A stretch of 64,000 nt of DNA from Bubalus kerabau. Taxonomy: Eukaryota > Chordata > Mammalia > Artiodactyla > Bovidae. A model generated the notes under the pieces. The model saw nothing but the letters and a program-made list of their open reading frames with translations, searched no databases and was not told the origin of the DNA. How positions within the stretch are numbered: the stretch's first letter is position 1; each line of letters begins with the position of its first letter. The stretch is from the NCBI RefSeq assembly GCF_029407905.1, contig NC_073627.1:47733001-47797000 (forward strand), in the 5' to 3' direction. Made by a program: the position numbers and the translations under genes. Positions 41,048-51,465 of this stretch are shown piece after piece.

Positions 41048-41242
41048 AGCTACATTATGGAGCATTTACTCCTTGTCAAGGTCTCTGAATTCTTTACATA
41101 TATTAATTTCCTTAGTTCTCTCAGCAGAGCCCTGTGCAGCAGGCCTCTGTGTAGGGGGAGGATGGGGTCAGTTCACAGAGGTTAAATAAGCTGCCCAGGA
41201 CACACAGCTGCTAAGAGGAAGCAGTGGGATTTGATCTCAGCT
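41048..41242 (-). mobile_element. MIR SINE
   Basis: 'gagcatttactccttgtcaa', 'ttctttacatatattaattt', 'cacagaggttaaataagctg' and 'ccaggacacacagctgctaa' match reverse MIR along most of its length. Confidence 0.8.
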
Positions 41243-41285
41243 TTTTTTTTTTTGTTTGCTTGTTTTGAATTTTTCAGCCCCACTT

Positions 41286-41304
41286 AAAAAAAAAAAAAAA
41301 AAAA
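41286..41304. repeat. Poly-A run
   Basis: Nineteen A; close by, 11 T at 41243-41253. The pair could form an A/T hairpin. Confidence 0.95.
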
Positions 41305-41345
41305 CAGGCTTACTGAGGCATAATGTACATACAATATAGTTAATA

Positions 41346-41485
41346 TTGGAAAAGGGAATGGCAATCCACTCTAGTATTCTTGCCTAGAGAATCCCATGGA
41401 CAGAGGAGCCTGGAGGGCCACAGTCCATGGGGTCGCAAAGAGTCACTCAGGGCACGACTGAGCGATGACACCACACTAAGGATAC
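41346..41485 (+). mobile_element. BovA unit (5'-truncated Bov-tA) with TSD
   Basis: AAAAGGGAATGGCAATCCACT through CACGACTGAGCGATGAC; tRNA head absent. TAGTTAATA flanks both sides (41337-41345 and 41486-41494). Confidence 0.92.
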
Positions 41486-41545
41486 TAGTTAATACCCCTT
41501 TTAAAGAGACAGTTTAAGGAGTGTTAGCAACTGTATCCAGTTGTA

Positions 41546-41625
41546 TTGGGTTGGCCCCAAAGTTCATTTGGGTTCTTCTGTATGATATTACGGAAAATCC
41601 TGAACGAGCTTCTGGGCCAGTCCAA
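41546..41625. mobile_element. Mariner-type MITE, 80 bp, palindromic
   Basis: TTGGGTTGGCC...GGCCAGTCCAA termini match the mammalian mariner terminal repeat (TTGGGTTGGCCAAAAAG...). The whole element is an imperfect palindrome with centre near 41585. TA precedes it (41544-41545); the right-hand TA is mutated to TG. Confidence 0.88.
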
Positions 41626-41896
41626 TGTAAGCACCGTGGAATCAGGCTACAGACCCCTTCGTGAATCTCAGAGGTTACCTCTTGGCCCTTTGCAGGCAAT
41701 CTGCTCCTTTCAACCCCAGCCCCTGGGAACCACTGATGTGTTTTCTGTACGTGTGGTTTTGTCTTTTCCGGAAGGCTATATAAATGGAATCATGCCATAT
41801 GCAATCTTTCGTAGCTGGCTTGTCATTTATCACAATGCGCTGGTGTCACGTGGGTCATTAGTTTGATCCTTTTGATTGCCAAATGGTAATCTCTGT

Positions 41897-42102
41897 GGGC
41901 TTCCCAGGTGGCTCAGCGGTACACAATCCACGTGCCAATGCAGGTGACTCACGCTCGATCCCTGGGTTGGGAAGATCCCCTGGAGAAGGAAATAACAACC
42001 CACTCCAGTATTCTCGTGTGGAAAATCCATATGGACAGAGGAGCCTCGCAGGCTGCAGTCCACCGGGTCCCTAAGAGCTGGACACAGCTGAGCCACTAAG
42101 CA
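41897..42102 (+). mobile_element. Bov-tA SINE
   Basis: GGGCTTCCCAGGTGGCTCAG head; B box decayed (GCTCGATCCC); BovA unit with CCATATGGACAGAGGAGCC. Confidence 0.94.
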
Positions 42103-42250
42103 CTCCCCAGTGTGTATGTGCTAAGCCCAACCACCTAATTTATCCCTCCCCTGCCACATTTTCCCTTTCCTAATTATGTTTGCTTTCTAAGTCTGTGAGT
42201 CTGTTTCCATTTGGCAAATAAGCTTGTTTGTATCATTTTTTAGACTGAAT
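42103..42250 (-). mobile_element. L1 LINE fragment
   Basis: 'tttgctttctaagtctgtga', 'gtctgtttccatttggcaaa' and 'aagcttgtttgtatcatttt' are antisense L1 3' region. Confidence 0.75.
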
Positions 42251-42446
42251 CTTTATTTAACTCTGAGCCTTAGGTGTCCATATTCTCCCACATGGACCGC
42301 AGGTGCCATCCACCTACTGAATGAGGCAGTTTCTTTCTAAAAAGAGTGCTCTGTTATTGTCTCCAGGATTTTCTTTCAAGCAAATCTTGATGCTCTGAAC
42401 TTTCTTATTTGACTACACTCATAGCTTATCCCCACTATCCTGTTAA
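42251..42446. other. Unassigned sequence
   Basis: No family is recognised. Confidence 0.45.
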
Positions 42447-42653
42447 TCTTCCAGGTAGCTCAGAGGTAAAGAATCTGCCTTCCAATGCAGGAGACGCAAG
42501 AGACTCGGGTTTGTTCCCTGGGTCGGGATATATCCCCTGGAGAAGGCAATGGCAACCCACTCCAGTATTCTTGCCTGGAGAATCCCATGGACAGAGGAGC
42601 CTGGTGGGCTACAGTCCATGGAGTCGCATAGTCGGACATGATGGAGCGACTGA
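42447..42653 (+). mobile_element. Bov-tA SINE
   Basis: TCTTCCAGGTAGCTCAGAGG head, an extra GACGCAAGAGACTC before the B box, and a complete BovA unit. Confidence 0.94.
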
Positions 42654-43039
42654 CCACACACCACACCCCATTGAATTATGTATCATCAGAAGTAAAACTT
42701 CTGTTCAAATTCATTAAAAAGATTTTTAGTCAACGGCTGTTTGGTGCCTTCAAAATAGCCCCATGCAATGGATAAATCAGTCATATTAGTCTCTATGGCT
42801 TTAAAGTTCAGTCTTCTTTTTTGAAAGCCATGTGACAATTTTTCCTGCCCTCCAAAGCTGTGGTTCTACATGGCAAACAAGACACAGAACCCCTGCCTGG
42901 AGTTCTGACAGTATTAATAGCCGTGGCACCGAGTCCATATACTGGGGGCTGTGATGATTTTCGCATAACTCACTGCCAGCCAGTGATTGAATGACACCTT
43001 CATTTGTGGGAGACTGCCTGATTTTATTTTCTTTTTATT
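42654..43039. other. Unassigned sequence
   Basis: No family or exon is recognised. Confidence 0.45.
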
Positions 43040-43230
43040 TATTTTTTAAAGATCTTATTTGGTGTGGACCATTTTTAAGTCATTATTCAATTTGTTACCA
43101 TCTTGCTTCTGTTTCATGTTTTGGTTTTTCTGGCTACAAAGTATATGGGATCTTACCTCACTGACCAGGGATGGAACACATACCCCCTGTGAAGGTGAAG
43201 TCTTAACCACTGGACCACCAGGCAAGTCTC
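43040..43230 (-). mobile_element. tRNA-Glu SINE (long-tail CHR type)
   Basis: Tail 'ttggtgtggaccatttttaa', body 'cttgcttctgtttcatgttt', reverse B box CCAGGGATGGAACACA, head GTCTTAACCACTGGACCACC. Same type as 60200-60390. Confidence 0.9.
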
Positions 43231-43369
43231 AAGAGCCTGATATTAGAGTGTCAAAATTGAAAAAAAGAATGTGCATCTTAGGATGAACCAAATATAGCAT
43301 ATTTTTGATGCCCAAACTTCAGTTTCTGCCGTGCTCTATTTTTTAATGTCCTCCGCAGACCACAGAAAC

Positions 43370-43800
43370 ATCGGCTTCGTCTTTGACACCCTCTTCCTCC
43401 CCAACTACATCCAATCACAATGATCCTCCCCTTCTTATCTACTTCTATCACTTTCATCCAATGCCTTATCCTCTCTTAAGCTATAGCAAATACCTCCTCC
43501 TTTATCTGCTTGCCTTCTAGCAATTTCTTCTCCTTCAGTCCATTCCATTCATTACCCCCAGTGTGATCATTCCTCTACAGACCTCTGAATGCATTGTCTC
43601 CTTCCCAAGACTGTTTCCTGGAGCCCCATTATTTGAAGCATAAAGTATAAATGCCTTAGCCTGACATTCAATTTCTCCTACATTCTGAGCCCTAATCTCT
43701 CATTCCAGTTTTACTCTTCACCGTCCAGGTACATCCAATTATTTGGTGTTTTCCAAACATGCCTTGGACTTTTCCCTGATAGAATTCTGCTAATGATTTG
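43370..43800 (+). mobile_element. L2 LINE fragment
   Basis: 'ccaactacatccaatcacaa', 'ccattcattacccccagtgt', 'agcataaagtataaatgcct' and 'ccaaacatgccttggacttt' follow the L2 3' coding/UTR order. Confidence 0.6.
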
Positions 43801-43954
43801 TCTTAGAGAATCTCCTTTTTCACTCTTACTGAAGACAACTTCAGTACTTCATAGAAGTGAAGAAGCTTAATGCTCATTTGGTCATATTAGCATGGCGCAT
43901 TTATGAGTAAATCCTCTCTTCTTTCTTCGTCGCCCATAATGGGTTCATGGATGT

Positions 43955-44025
43955 GTACGTACACACATATATACAATGTATGTATGTATATACACATATA
44001 CAAACATAAATAGACACACAGTCCA
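43955..44025. repeat. AC/AT-rich simple repeat
   Basis: Alternating ACAC, ATATAC and TGTATGTATGTAT motifs; interrupted. Confidence 0.75.
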
Positions 44026-44029
44026 TCCA

Positions 44030-44515
44030 TACACACATTCACTCTATTCATTTTCTAATTTTACATGGAGCATAGTTAGCAATATTAGCTACAGGTGTAC
44101 AGCAAAGTAATTCAGTTATACATATAAATACATGCATCTGGGCTTCCCTGGTGGCTCAGAGGTTAAAGCGTCTGCCTGCAATGCGGGAGACCTGGGTTCA
44201 ATCCCTGGGTCGGGAAGATCCCCTGGAGAAGGAAATGGCAACCCACTCCAGTATTCTTGCCTGGAGAATCTCATGGACGGAGGAGCCTGGTGGGCTACAG
44301 TCCACAGGGTCGCAAAGAGTCGGACACGACTGAGTGACTTCACACACACACACTCTTTTCCAGATTATTTTCCTGTTTAAATTATTACAGAACATTGAGC
44401 AGAGTTCTCTGTGCTATACAGAAGGTCCTTGCTGGTTATCTATTTTAAATATAGAAGTGTGTACATGTGAATCTCAAACTCCTGGTCTATCCCTCCCCCT
44501 ACTCTATAATTATCA
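44030..44515 (-). mobile_element. L1 LINE 3' UTR, split by a Bov-tA
   Basis: 'atattagctacaggtgtaca' and 'aagtaattcagttatacata' (left) and 'gttctctgtgctatacagaa', 'gttatctattttaaatatag', 'ctcctggtctatccctcccc' (right) are collinear antisense L1 once the SINE at 44140-44343 is removed. Confidence 0.85.
44140..44343 (+). mobile_element. Bov-tA SINE, near-consensus
   Basis: The least diverged Bov-tA in the window by eye: intact A box (TGGCTCAGAGGTTA) and B box (GGTTCAATCCC), full BovA unit ending in CACACACACACACTC. Likely one of the younger insertions. Confidence 0.97.
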
Positions 44516-44637
44516 CAATCTCTATGGAATTTTCTTTGTGCTCTTTAGTCAGAATCCTTCTCCCTTTATATTTTCTCAGCACCAGCTTGTACTTTCAATT
44601 GTACTATCCTTTGGTATAAAATGGATATAGGAGAGCT

Positions 44638-44858
44638 GAAAGAAAGTGAAAGTGTTAGTCGCTCAGACGTGTCTGACTCTTTGCAACCCCATGGACTGTA
44701 GCCTGCCAGGCTTCTCTGTCCATGGAATTCTCCAGGCAAGAATACTGGAGTGGGTTGCCATTCCCTTCTCCAGGGGATCTTCCCAACCCAGGGATCGAAC
44801 CTGGGTCTCCTGCATTGCAGGTAGATTCTTTACTGTCTGAGCCACCAGAGAAGCCCAC
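44638..44858 (-). mobile_element. Bov-tA SINE with TSD
   Basis: GAAAGTGAAAGTGTTAGTCGC tail side; full reverse Bov-tA. AGGAGAGCT at 44629-44637 and 44859-44867. Confidence 0.96.
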
Positions 44859-44954
44859 AGGAGAGCTACATGGGCCTATTTTAAGAATTAGATTCAGTTA
44901 CACAGTCTTAGAGTGCTGACATTTTGGAGGCATCTGAGTGTGATAAATTAGGCA

Positions 44955-45075
44955 TAGAATTGGCATCCGGTCATTCCGGGTCAGGCTGCAGCTCTATCAC
45001 TTATGATCTCTGTGATCCTGGGCAAGCAGGGTGACCTCTCTGACTTCAGTTCCCTGACACTTCTGAGCCAATACG
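44955..45075 (+). mobile_element. MIR fragment
   Basis: 'attccgggtcaggctgcagc', 'cacttatgatctctgtgatc' and 'ctctgacttcagttccctga' are MIR head and core. Confidence 0.68.
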
Positions 45076-45454
45076 AGCCCCCAAGCACCTCATAGAAACC
45101 CCTTTCCCCTTCATGGAAAGATGCCAGGAAAATTGCTAAGTGCTTTTCCATGTCCTTGTGGGGAATGCCAATCCTACCTAACCCCTCTTCTCCTCGGGCT
45201 TCTGGTTCATGCCCTGTGGTAGGAAAAATTCCTTTCTCCTCTTCCATATTATGTACTTAGAATTGGGAAGCCACTGGCCAGCGTGGACCTTTACCCCCAG
45301 CCCTTGTTGCAGGTAACTGTAGCCGTGCGACTGGTTTTCACTAAAGCGCTGCTGGTGGGCCAACTGGGGCCCAGGCTTTTGTTCTGCAGGTGCCTCCTCC
45401 ATGCTCTCTTTCTGCTTTTGGAGGCTGGATGCAGATGGCAACAAGGTCTTAGAC
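45076..45454. other. Unassigned sequence
   Basis: A 100-codon minus-strand frame (45178-45480) has no recognisable domain. Confidence 0.4.
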
Positions 45455-45633
45455 CAGTGGTTCTTAAACATCAGAACCATCTGGAGGGCTTATTAAAACA
45501 TAGCTGGCTGGCTTGTATCCTCAGCATTTGTGATCCAAACCCAGAGAGGGGGCCAGAGCAGGGACATTTCTAACAAGTTACAGGACACGATGTAGAAGCT
45601 ATTAGTATGGGGACCATGCTCTGAGAAGCACTG
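45455..45633. mobile_element. MER5-type hAT MITE
   Basis: Starts CAGTGGTTCTTAAACATCAG and ends TCTGAGAAGCACTG, inverted termini of the MER5 type. Flanking octamers TCTTAGAC and TTCTAGGT match at 4 of 8 positions, all differences being transitions, so a decayed TSD is possible. Confidence 0.85.
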
Positions 45634-46899
45634 TTCTAGGTGATGGCAGAGCTGCAACATGGAAAGAGTCTGGGTACCAAAGCACCCTTGGAGGGGGCAG
45701 AGCAGCCCTGTTAATAAGGTTCACCTGCCTGCAAACATTAAATGAGCAAGGAATAAACTTTTTTTGTGTTTTTGAGGGTTTACAGACTTTGGTGAGTACA
45801 TATTGTATGTATATTGTATATTGCAGCAGGTTGATCTATCCTTAAAAGCATCATTCCCGTTTCCACAGGACTGAGGCCCAGACCCATTGCTTGGCTGCTG
45901 TCTGTCTTTCTCTCCAGTCCAAACCAAGCTTTGGAATCCCTCACACCCTCCCAAGCACAAATATTCTCTGCTTTTCGAAAGTTCGCTTTACACGACTTCA
46001 CTTCTATGAAAGACCTACATTAGCACCTGGTTTTGCTAATGGAAAGCAATCTGAAGAGTATTTCTGCTTTTACCAACTCCACCCCTGAAAGGTGAAAAGT
46101 GAAAGCAGAGTTCACATTTGTTCTGCAGAAGCGTCTTGTACCCCAAGCAGCAGGAGAAGGCCTGCCAAGCTCCCTCCCCAGGAACCACACCCAGGATCTC
46201 AGCACCCAGCCACCACAGTTTTGAACTGTGTCTGAGAGCATCTGTATTTTATCTGGATTTATTTTGTGCATCCCTTAGCGAGATGTGTCCTAAGGTAACT
46301 GTTTCTTTTCTTTATGCTATTTCAGCTTATAACAGGTTTCACGGGAAGTCCCTAGTTTGGGGTAGCGGACGAAACCTGTATTTTCACTGATCACAACTGT
46401 ACCATCACTCAGAAGCTCAGTCTCCATCTCTGTTAGTCCTCCTGCTCCCTGCTGCCTAACCAATGGACAGCCACTCCATCCTGCAGAAGGCTAGACTTCC
46501 CTCCCACCCACTGGACTTGGCAATGAGGGATTCACTCCCAGGCTGGAGCAGCTCATCCCCTCTGTCCTGATTAATCCCCCCCGGTTGCTCCCCTGGACAG
46601 CTTCTGGCCACCCTCCTCCTGCGTCTGGAAATCCCCATCCTCTCTGCAGTAGTTACACCCACTTAGCACCCAATTCCTCATCCCCAGCACCACTCCTTGC
46701 ACAGAGTAGATGCTCGATGTCTAAAATCAAAGCCGCGGTGACCAATTCTGAGCAAGAAATTGGGACAAGTCACAGGGTGAGGATGACAGATGGCAGGGGA
46801 AAGCAGTCTACCCAGCTGGTGACGACTGCCAGCAACAAGGTACGGGTCAAATATTTTCCTCGTCGAATTCCTGGAGCCCTGTCTTGACAGAATGCAGAC
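45634..46899. other. Unassigned sequence, repeat-poor
   Basis: Over 1.2 kb without a clear repeat. 46655-46720 ('ccccagcaccactccttgca', 'cagagtagatgctcgatg') may be an L2 3' end. No exon is recognised. Confidence 0.4.
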
Positions 46900-47340
46900 T
46901 CTCAGACATAACAGGGCAATCGTGTGATAATTATATATATAAAAAAGTCTAGCAAGTATTAAAAGATCACTAGTTCAATAAGCACATGAAAGCTCAAAGC
47001 AGGATTCATGCCATTAACTCAAATTACATGAGCCATAAGTCTTCCATTGCCTTCCTTTTAGCCACCACATCAAGGAAAAGAGGCTCTTTCATTGGATTAT
47101 TAAAAGGATTTAATTAACATGGAATATTTCACAGGCAGACAACCTATGACAGAATAATTAAAATATAGTTTGTTGAAATGCACATTAATTGGTTACTAAT
47201 TATCATGTTTCGTTCCTCTTTAAGGGCTAAAGATATGCTCAGGGGGAGACACTGCTTTATGCAGACACACATCTCCCTGTTCATTTGGCTCAGCATTTAA
47301 TTAGAAGGAAGGACAAAGTCCATGACGTTGCAGATCTAGG
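46900..47340. promoter_or_regulatory. AT-rich unique block with clustered homeodomain-type sites, candidate enhancer
   Basis: At least five TAAT-core palindromes: GATAATTATA (46926), TTTAATTAACA (47108), AATAATTAAAA (47152), ATTAATTGGTTACTAATTATC (47185) and TTTAATTAGAA (47296). No retroelement signature. Texture is that of a deeply conserved non-coding element, but conservation was not tested. Confidence 0.45.
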
Positions 47341-47439
47341 AAACTGGAGCAGAAGTCAGAGTGAACAAGCAAGGGGTGTCACTTCACCCTGAGCAAGCAG
47401 GGTGGTGGGCAGAGAGCTGGACTGGGAGTCTACAAGCCT
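47341..47439. other. Unassigned sequence
   Basis: Short spacer, no family recognised. Confidence 0.4.
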
Positions 47440-48025
47440 GGGAGCCCCTCTCCTACTCTGCTCTCAATTCCCTGTGCATATTTCCCCTGCTTAAAGCTGC
47501 TCATGGACCCCGCACCATTATATAAATTCCAAGTTCCTGCCAGCCGGAAAGTTACGGTCAGGCCCTTGACTCTCTTCCCAAGATGATTCTCTGCCTAGTC
47601 CATCCCACTCAAGCCACCCTGACCATCTCACTGGACCTTGAACAAATCAAGCCTGTAATTACCACAGGACCTTTGAACGTGACATTCCCCCAGCCTGGAA
47701 TCTCTTTCCCTAAATCCTCATATGGGGCTTCTGCCCATGATTCACATCTCAGTCCAAAAAAACTCCTCAGAGGCTTTCCCTGATCACCCAATCTAGTACT
47801 CCCACCTTATTCTCTATCTCATCATACTCTTTTATTCACAGATGTAAAAAAACTATCATATTATCTTAGGTATTTATTTGTTCGCTTGTGTATTGCCTGT
47901 TTCTATTGACTATGAATACTATGGAGGCTAGAACCAATCTGTCTCCTTGATTTACTGCAATTCCAGCACCTAGGACAGTGCCTGACACATAGTAAGCATT
48001 CAGTAAATAATTGTTGATTTAATGT
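47440..48025 (+). mobile_element. L2 LINE 3' end, long
   Basis: Best L2 in the window: 'cctttgaacgtgacattccc', 'cagcctggaatctctttccc', 'agaggctttccctgatcacc', 'ttatttgttcgcttgtgtat', 'cagcacctaggacagtgcct' and 'tcagtaaataattgttga' all in consensus order. Confidence 0.85.
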
Positions 48026-48404
48026 ATGGAGATGAGGATGGAGAATAACATCTTTGAGCGTCTGTCCAGTTACAACATTTTAGGATGCTTTGAGCTTACA
48101 CAGAACCAAGAGAAACACAGAAGTTATAGAACACAGAATGTTTTAACTCCTTTGTGTACCTCCCTTCTGGCCCCTAGCCTTGCCCTTGAGCTTTCAGGAA
48201 GTGTTTGTAGACTGGGGTCCATCTGGATATGCAGTTCTAGGGTTCTAAAGTATCTGTGACTAGGGCCATGACCCCTGTCCACTTCACCTTTTCAAAGCGA
48301 TAATCGTGGAAGCATCAGTTTTAAAACTGATCTTCTCCCAAAGCCCTTGTTACCTGTGTCATCAACCCATTTCATGGAATTTCAACAAGACCAAGGTTCT
48401 CCCT
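48026..48404. other. Unassigned sequence
   Basis: No family is recognised. Confidence 0.45.
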
Positions 48405-48602
48405 GGGCTTTCCTCATGGCTTAGTTGATAAAGAATCCTCCTACAAAGTGAGAGACCTGGGTTCGATCCCCGGGTCAGGAAGATCCCCTGGAAGAGGGTA
48501 TGGCAACTCACTCTGTATTCCTGCCTGGGAAATCCCATGGGCAGCAGGCTACAGTTCATGGGGTTGCAAAGAGTTGGATATGACTGAGCAACTAACATTT
48601 TT
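48405..48602 (+). mobile_element. Bov-tA SINE with perfect 13-bp TSD
   Basis: Bov-tA with a small deletion near GGGCAGCAGGCTACAG (missing AGAGGAGCCTGGT). CAAGGTTCTCCCT flanks both sides (48392-48404 and 48603-48615). Confidence 0.97.
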
Positions 48603-48615
48603 CAAGGTTCTCCCT

Positions 48616-48851
48616 TCGGTGCTCACCCTGCAAACCAGCCTGGATCACGGCTGCCAGATATTGCCTATGGCTACAGGTGAGCACTTTTCTTTTGGAAATG
48701 AAGAGTCCAGGTTCTTGGCACTATGACAGGACTTTCCTGGTTATGCATCTAGAATTCTGTCCTTCCCTCCTCTAGGAAACTCTGAAGTGCAGTGGATGAT
48801 AAAGCAGGTTTTAAATCTTCCCAGAGAAGGTGGTAACCCTCCCCCATAATG
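48616..48851. other. Unassigned sequence
   Basis: No family is recognised. Confidence 0.45.
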
Positions 48852-49070
48852 CATTTCCCTGGTGGCTCAGACAGTAAAGAATCCGCCTGCATTGAAGGAG
48901 ACCTAGGTTCAACCCCTAGGTTAGGAAGATCTCCTGGAGAAGGGAATAGCAATCCACTCCAGTATTCTTGACTGGAGAATTCCATGGACAGAGGAGCCTG
49001 GAGGGCTGTAGCTCATGAGGTTGCAAAGAGTTGGACAGGACTGAGCGACTAACACTTTCACTTTCACTTT
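48852..49070 (+). mobile_element. Bov-tA SINE
   Basis: Full Bov-tA ending in CACTTTCACTTTCACTTTT (three CACTTT units), whose complement contains GAAAGTGAAA motifs. Confidence 0.95.
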
Positions 49071-49799
49071 TAATGCTTCCTCCTCTCCCCTTGCATAGCA
49101 TGTGGCCACCTCTCCCTCCTCCACTTCCGCAGCTTGGATGATAATGGGATCCACTATCTTCCTGCCTTATGTGAACTGCTCACCCTAGAGGCCCTGAGAC
49201 AGCCTTGAACCAGAGGTCGGGCTATTTCACCCCCAGCATTTGACCAGATGCTTTCTTTTGCTCTGTGTTTCCAGCTTTCCATCTCAATGCAGCCGTTCTT
49301 CCCAGCAGAGTGGAAATTTAAATTTCAGAGACACAAGTGGGGGTGGAGACAAATCAGACCCTCCATGTGGTCCCGTCCAGCTCAGGAGAGCTCTGCATAG
49401 TCATTTGGGGCCAGAGCTCCAGCTCATAATAAAGCACCAGTTGGCCTACTTTGAGCATTTACTGTAGAAAGAGCTTTTTTATGACTCCATATACTAGAAG
49501 GATCCAAAAGGATTGTTCTAATGTAAACTCTGAAGGATAGATCTCCTCTTTAGGTTTGCAGTCACCAACATTGCAATGAGTTGCCATCATGGTGCCAGTA
49601 GAACAGACTGAGCAGTAAATGACCAGCCAAAGAGTTCATGGGAGGCACAGGGTAATATGTGTGATACGGATGGGACAGGACTGATCGCGGTGGGCAATCA
49701 CAACAGTGGATAATCACAGTGATGCCATGGGACCCTGAGAGTTAACCCATAAATTGGGGCAGTTCTTAATTGCATTTTGGGACATGTAACAAATATTTT
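49071..49799. other. Unassigned sequence
   Basis: No repeat or exon is recognised over about 730 bases; CATAAATTGGGG and TTGCATTTTGGG near 49750 are unremarkable. Confidence 0.4.
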
Positions 49800-50230
49800 A
49801 AAGCTCTACTGTGTAGTAGTTAAATAGCAAAGAATCTAGAGCCAGGCATCCTGGGTTTGGACCTGGCTGTGTTACCTACTGGCCACTACTGGGTACTGGT
49901 TTCCTCATCTAGTGCGTTTGTGCATGCTCAGTTGCTCGGTTGTGTCAGACTTGTTGCGACCCCATGGACTATAGCCCACCAGGCTCCTCTGTCCCTGGGA
50001 TTCTCTGGGCAAGAATAGTGGAGTGGGTTACCATTTCCTACTCCTTCTCCAGTGGATCTTCCCGACCGAGGGATCGAACCTGTGTCTCCTGTGTTTCCTG
50101 CATTGGCGGGTGGATTCTTTATCACTGAGCCAACTGTATCACCCCTCATCTAGAGACTGGGTAAATTTCATCCCTCATAGTCTACTGGAGATAAAGTGAG
50201 GGGAAAGTATTAGCAAGAGCTATCAGCTCA
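49800..50230 (+). mobile_element. MIR SINE, split by a Bov-tA
   Basis: 'gcaaagaatctagagccagg', 'ctgggtttggacctggctgt' and 'gtttcctcatctag' precede, and 'agactgggtaaatttcatcc' follows, the SINE at 49913-50143. A second Bov-tA sits at the MIR's 3' edge. Confidence 0.75.
49913..50143 (-). mobile_element. Bov-tA SINE inserted in MIR, with TSD
   Basis: Reverse Bov-tA with extra CTACTCCTTCTCC and GTGTCTCCTGTGTTTCC expansions. CCTCATCTAG at 49903-49912 and 50144-50153; the duplicated bases are the conserved MIR core. Confidence 0.96.
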
Positions 50231-50234
50231 GAGT

Positions 50235-50435
50235 GAAGTGAAAGTGAAGTTGCTCAGTCGTCTCCAACTCTTAGCGACCCCATGGACTGTAGCCCACCAG
50301 GCTCCTCCATCCATGGGATTCTCCAGGCAAGAATACTGGAGTGGGTTGCCATTTCCTTCTCCAGGGGATCTTCCTGACCCAGGGATTGAACCCAGGTCTC
50401 CTGCATTGCAGGCAGAGGCTTTAACCTCTGAGCCA
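50235..50435 (-). mobile_element. Bov-tA SINE
   Basis: GAAGTGAAAGTGAAGTTGCTC tail side; complete and little diverged. Its tRNA end is TTTAACCTCTGAGCCA, matching the GGTTAAAG head variant. Confidence 0.95.
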
Positions 50436-51465
50436 AGAAAGCAATAACTTCTGAGTGAAAAGGATCATGGTTTCTAGGAAAGGGACATTTGTAGTGGGCC
50501 TCAAGGTGTGAGTAGGAGTTTGCTATGCCAAAAATGCTATGGTGAGGTTGGGGAAGTAGGTAGTTGAGAAAATAATGGTTGTAGTAAAGGGAGGAGGGGG
50601 CTACATTTTCGGCAGGGAACAGCTACCTGTAAAGACTTTGTGACTGGCCTGTAAGCTGTCATGTAACAAGAGTATTAAAGAATAGGAGATATTGAAGTTT
50701 GGCCTGAGCTTATTTTAAGGCTAAGGAATCTGGGCTTTTTCCCCCTACACAGGAGGACTTTTTTTCCCTCGGTGATATTTTTATACCTAGAAAAGTAAAC
50801 AATATTTATCTTAAGCTCGTTGCCGACAACTTGAATACCAAGATAGTGCCAGGGAAAAACAATCACATGTAAACCCGCTGCAAAAAAAATAATTGCTCTT
50901 AACAGGCGGTCGTATGTCTTTTCAGCACTTTTTGGATGAATATATATAAGCTAGTCTAGCTTTCCCCAAATGCCATCCAAAGAACATTTTTGAGCTGGAG
51001 AGTATCACAGTCAGGCTTGTATTCCAGAAAGATCCTGCTGGTGGCCATGGGGAGGAGAAGGCCCAGGAGAGACTGCAACCGGAGATCAGGATGCTGTTTG
51101 TTCTTGCTCTGGTGCAGGGGAGAGATGAGGAGGACCTGGGTCAGGGCAGGGCCAGCGGGACCAGGGAGGAAGGGCCAGTGTCTCACCAGCAGAAACACAC
51201 TAAGAGGCGGAAATGCTACCTTTGTGAAGTCAAACCAGAGGTCAAGGGTTGCATCAATGACCAGTAAGAGGCTGCTAATATCCTCCTCTCCAGGCCCCTG
51301 GTTCATTTTCTAATCTGACATGCAGCATGACATGCAAATGATAGAACATTTGATTATAGCATTGATCTCCCAGCAATTCCAGATTTACTCATTGCACGCT
51401 CCCCCCACCCCCCTACCCCCGGCCAAAAAAAACCCAACTCTGTCTCTTTCAGAATTCTGTGGAGG
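50436..51465. other. Unassigned sequence, repeat-poor
   Basis: About 1 kb without a recognised repeat. Two overlapping frames of 107-116 codons on opposite strands (50956-51313) have no recognisable domain. A C-rich tract lies at 51399-51422. Confidence 0.4.

Larger units (their letters stand above)
41305..41875 (-). mobile_element. Old L1 LINE 3' UTR, invaded by BovA and a mariner MITE
   Basis: 'ggcttactgaggcataatgt' (41307 region) and 'ctgggaaccactgatgtgtt', 'gctatataaatggaatcatg' (41725-41800) are antisense old-L1 3' UTR landmarks. The BovA at 41346 and mariner MITE at 41546 lie between them. Confidence 0.7.

Noticed and set aside
44140..44343. tRNA-like A and B boxes in Bov-tA and CHR SINEs
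   Set aside because: These are tRNA-Glu-derived SINE promoters; the sequences cannot fold as mature tRNAs and continue into SINE tails.
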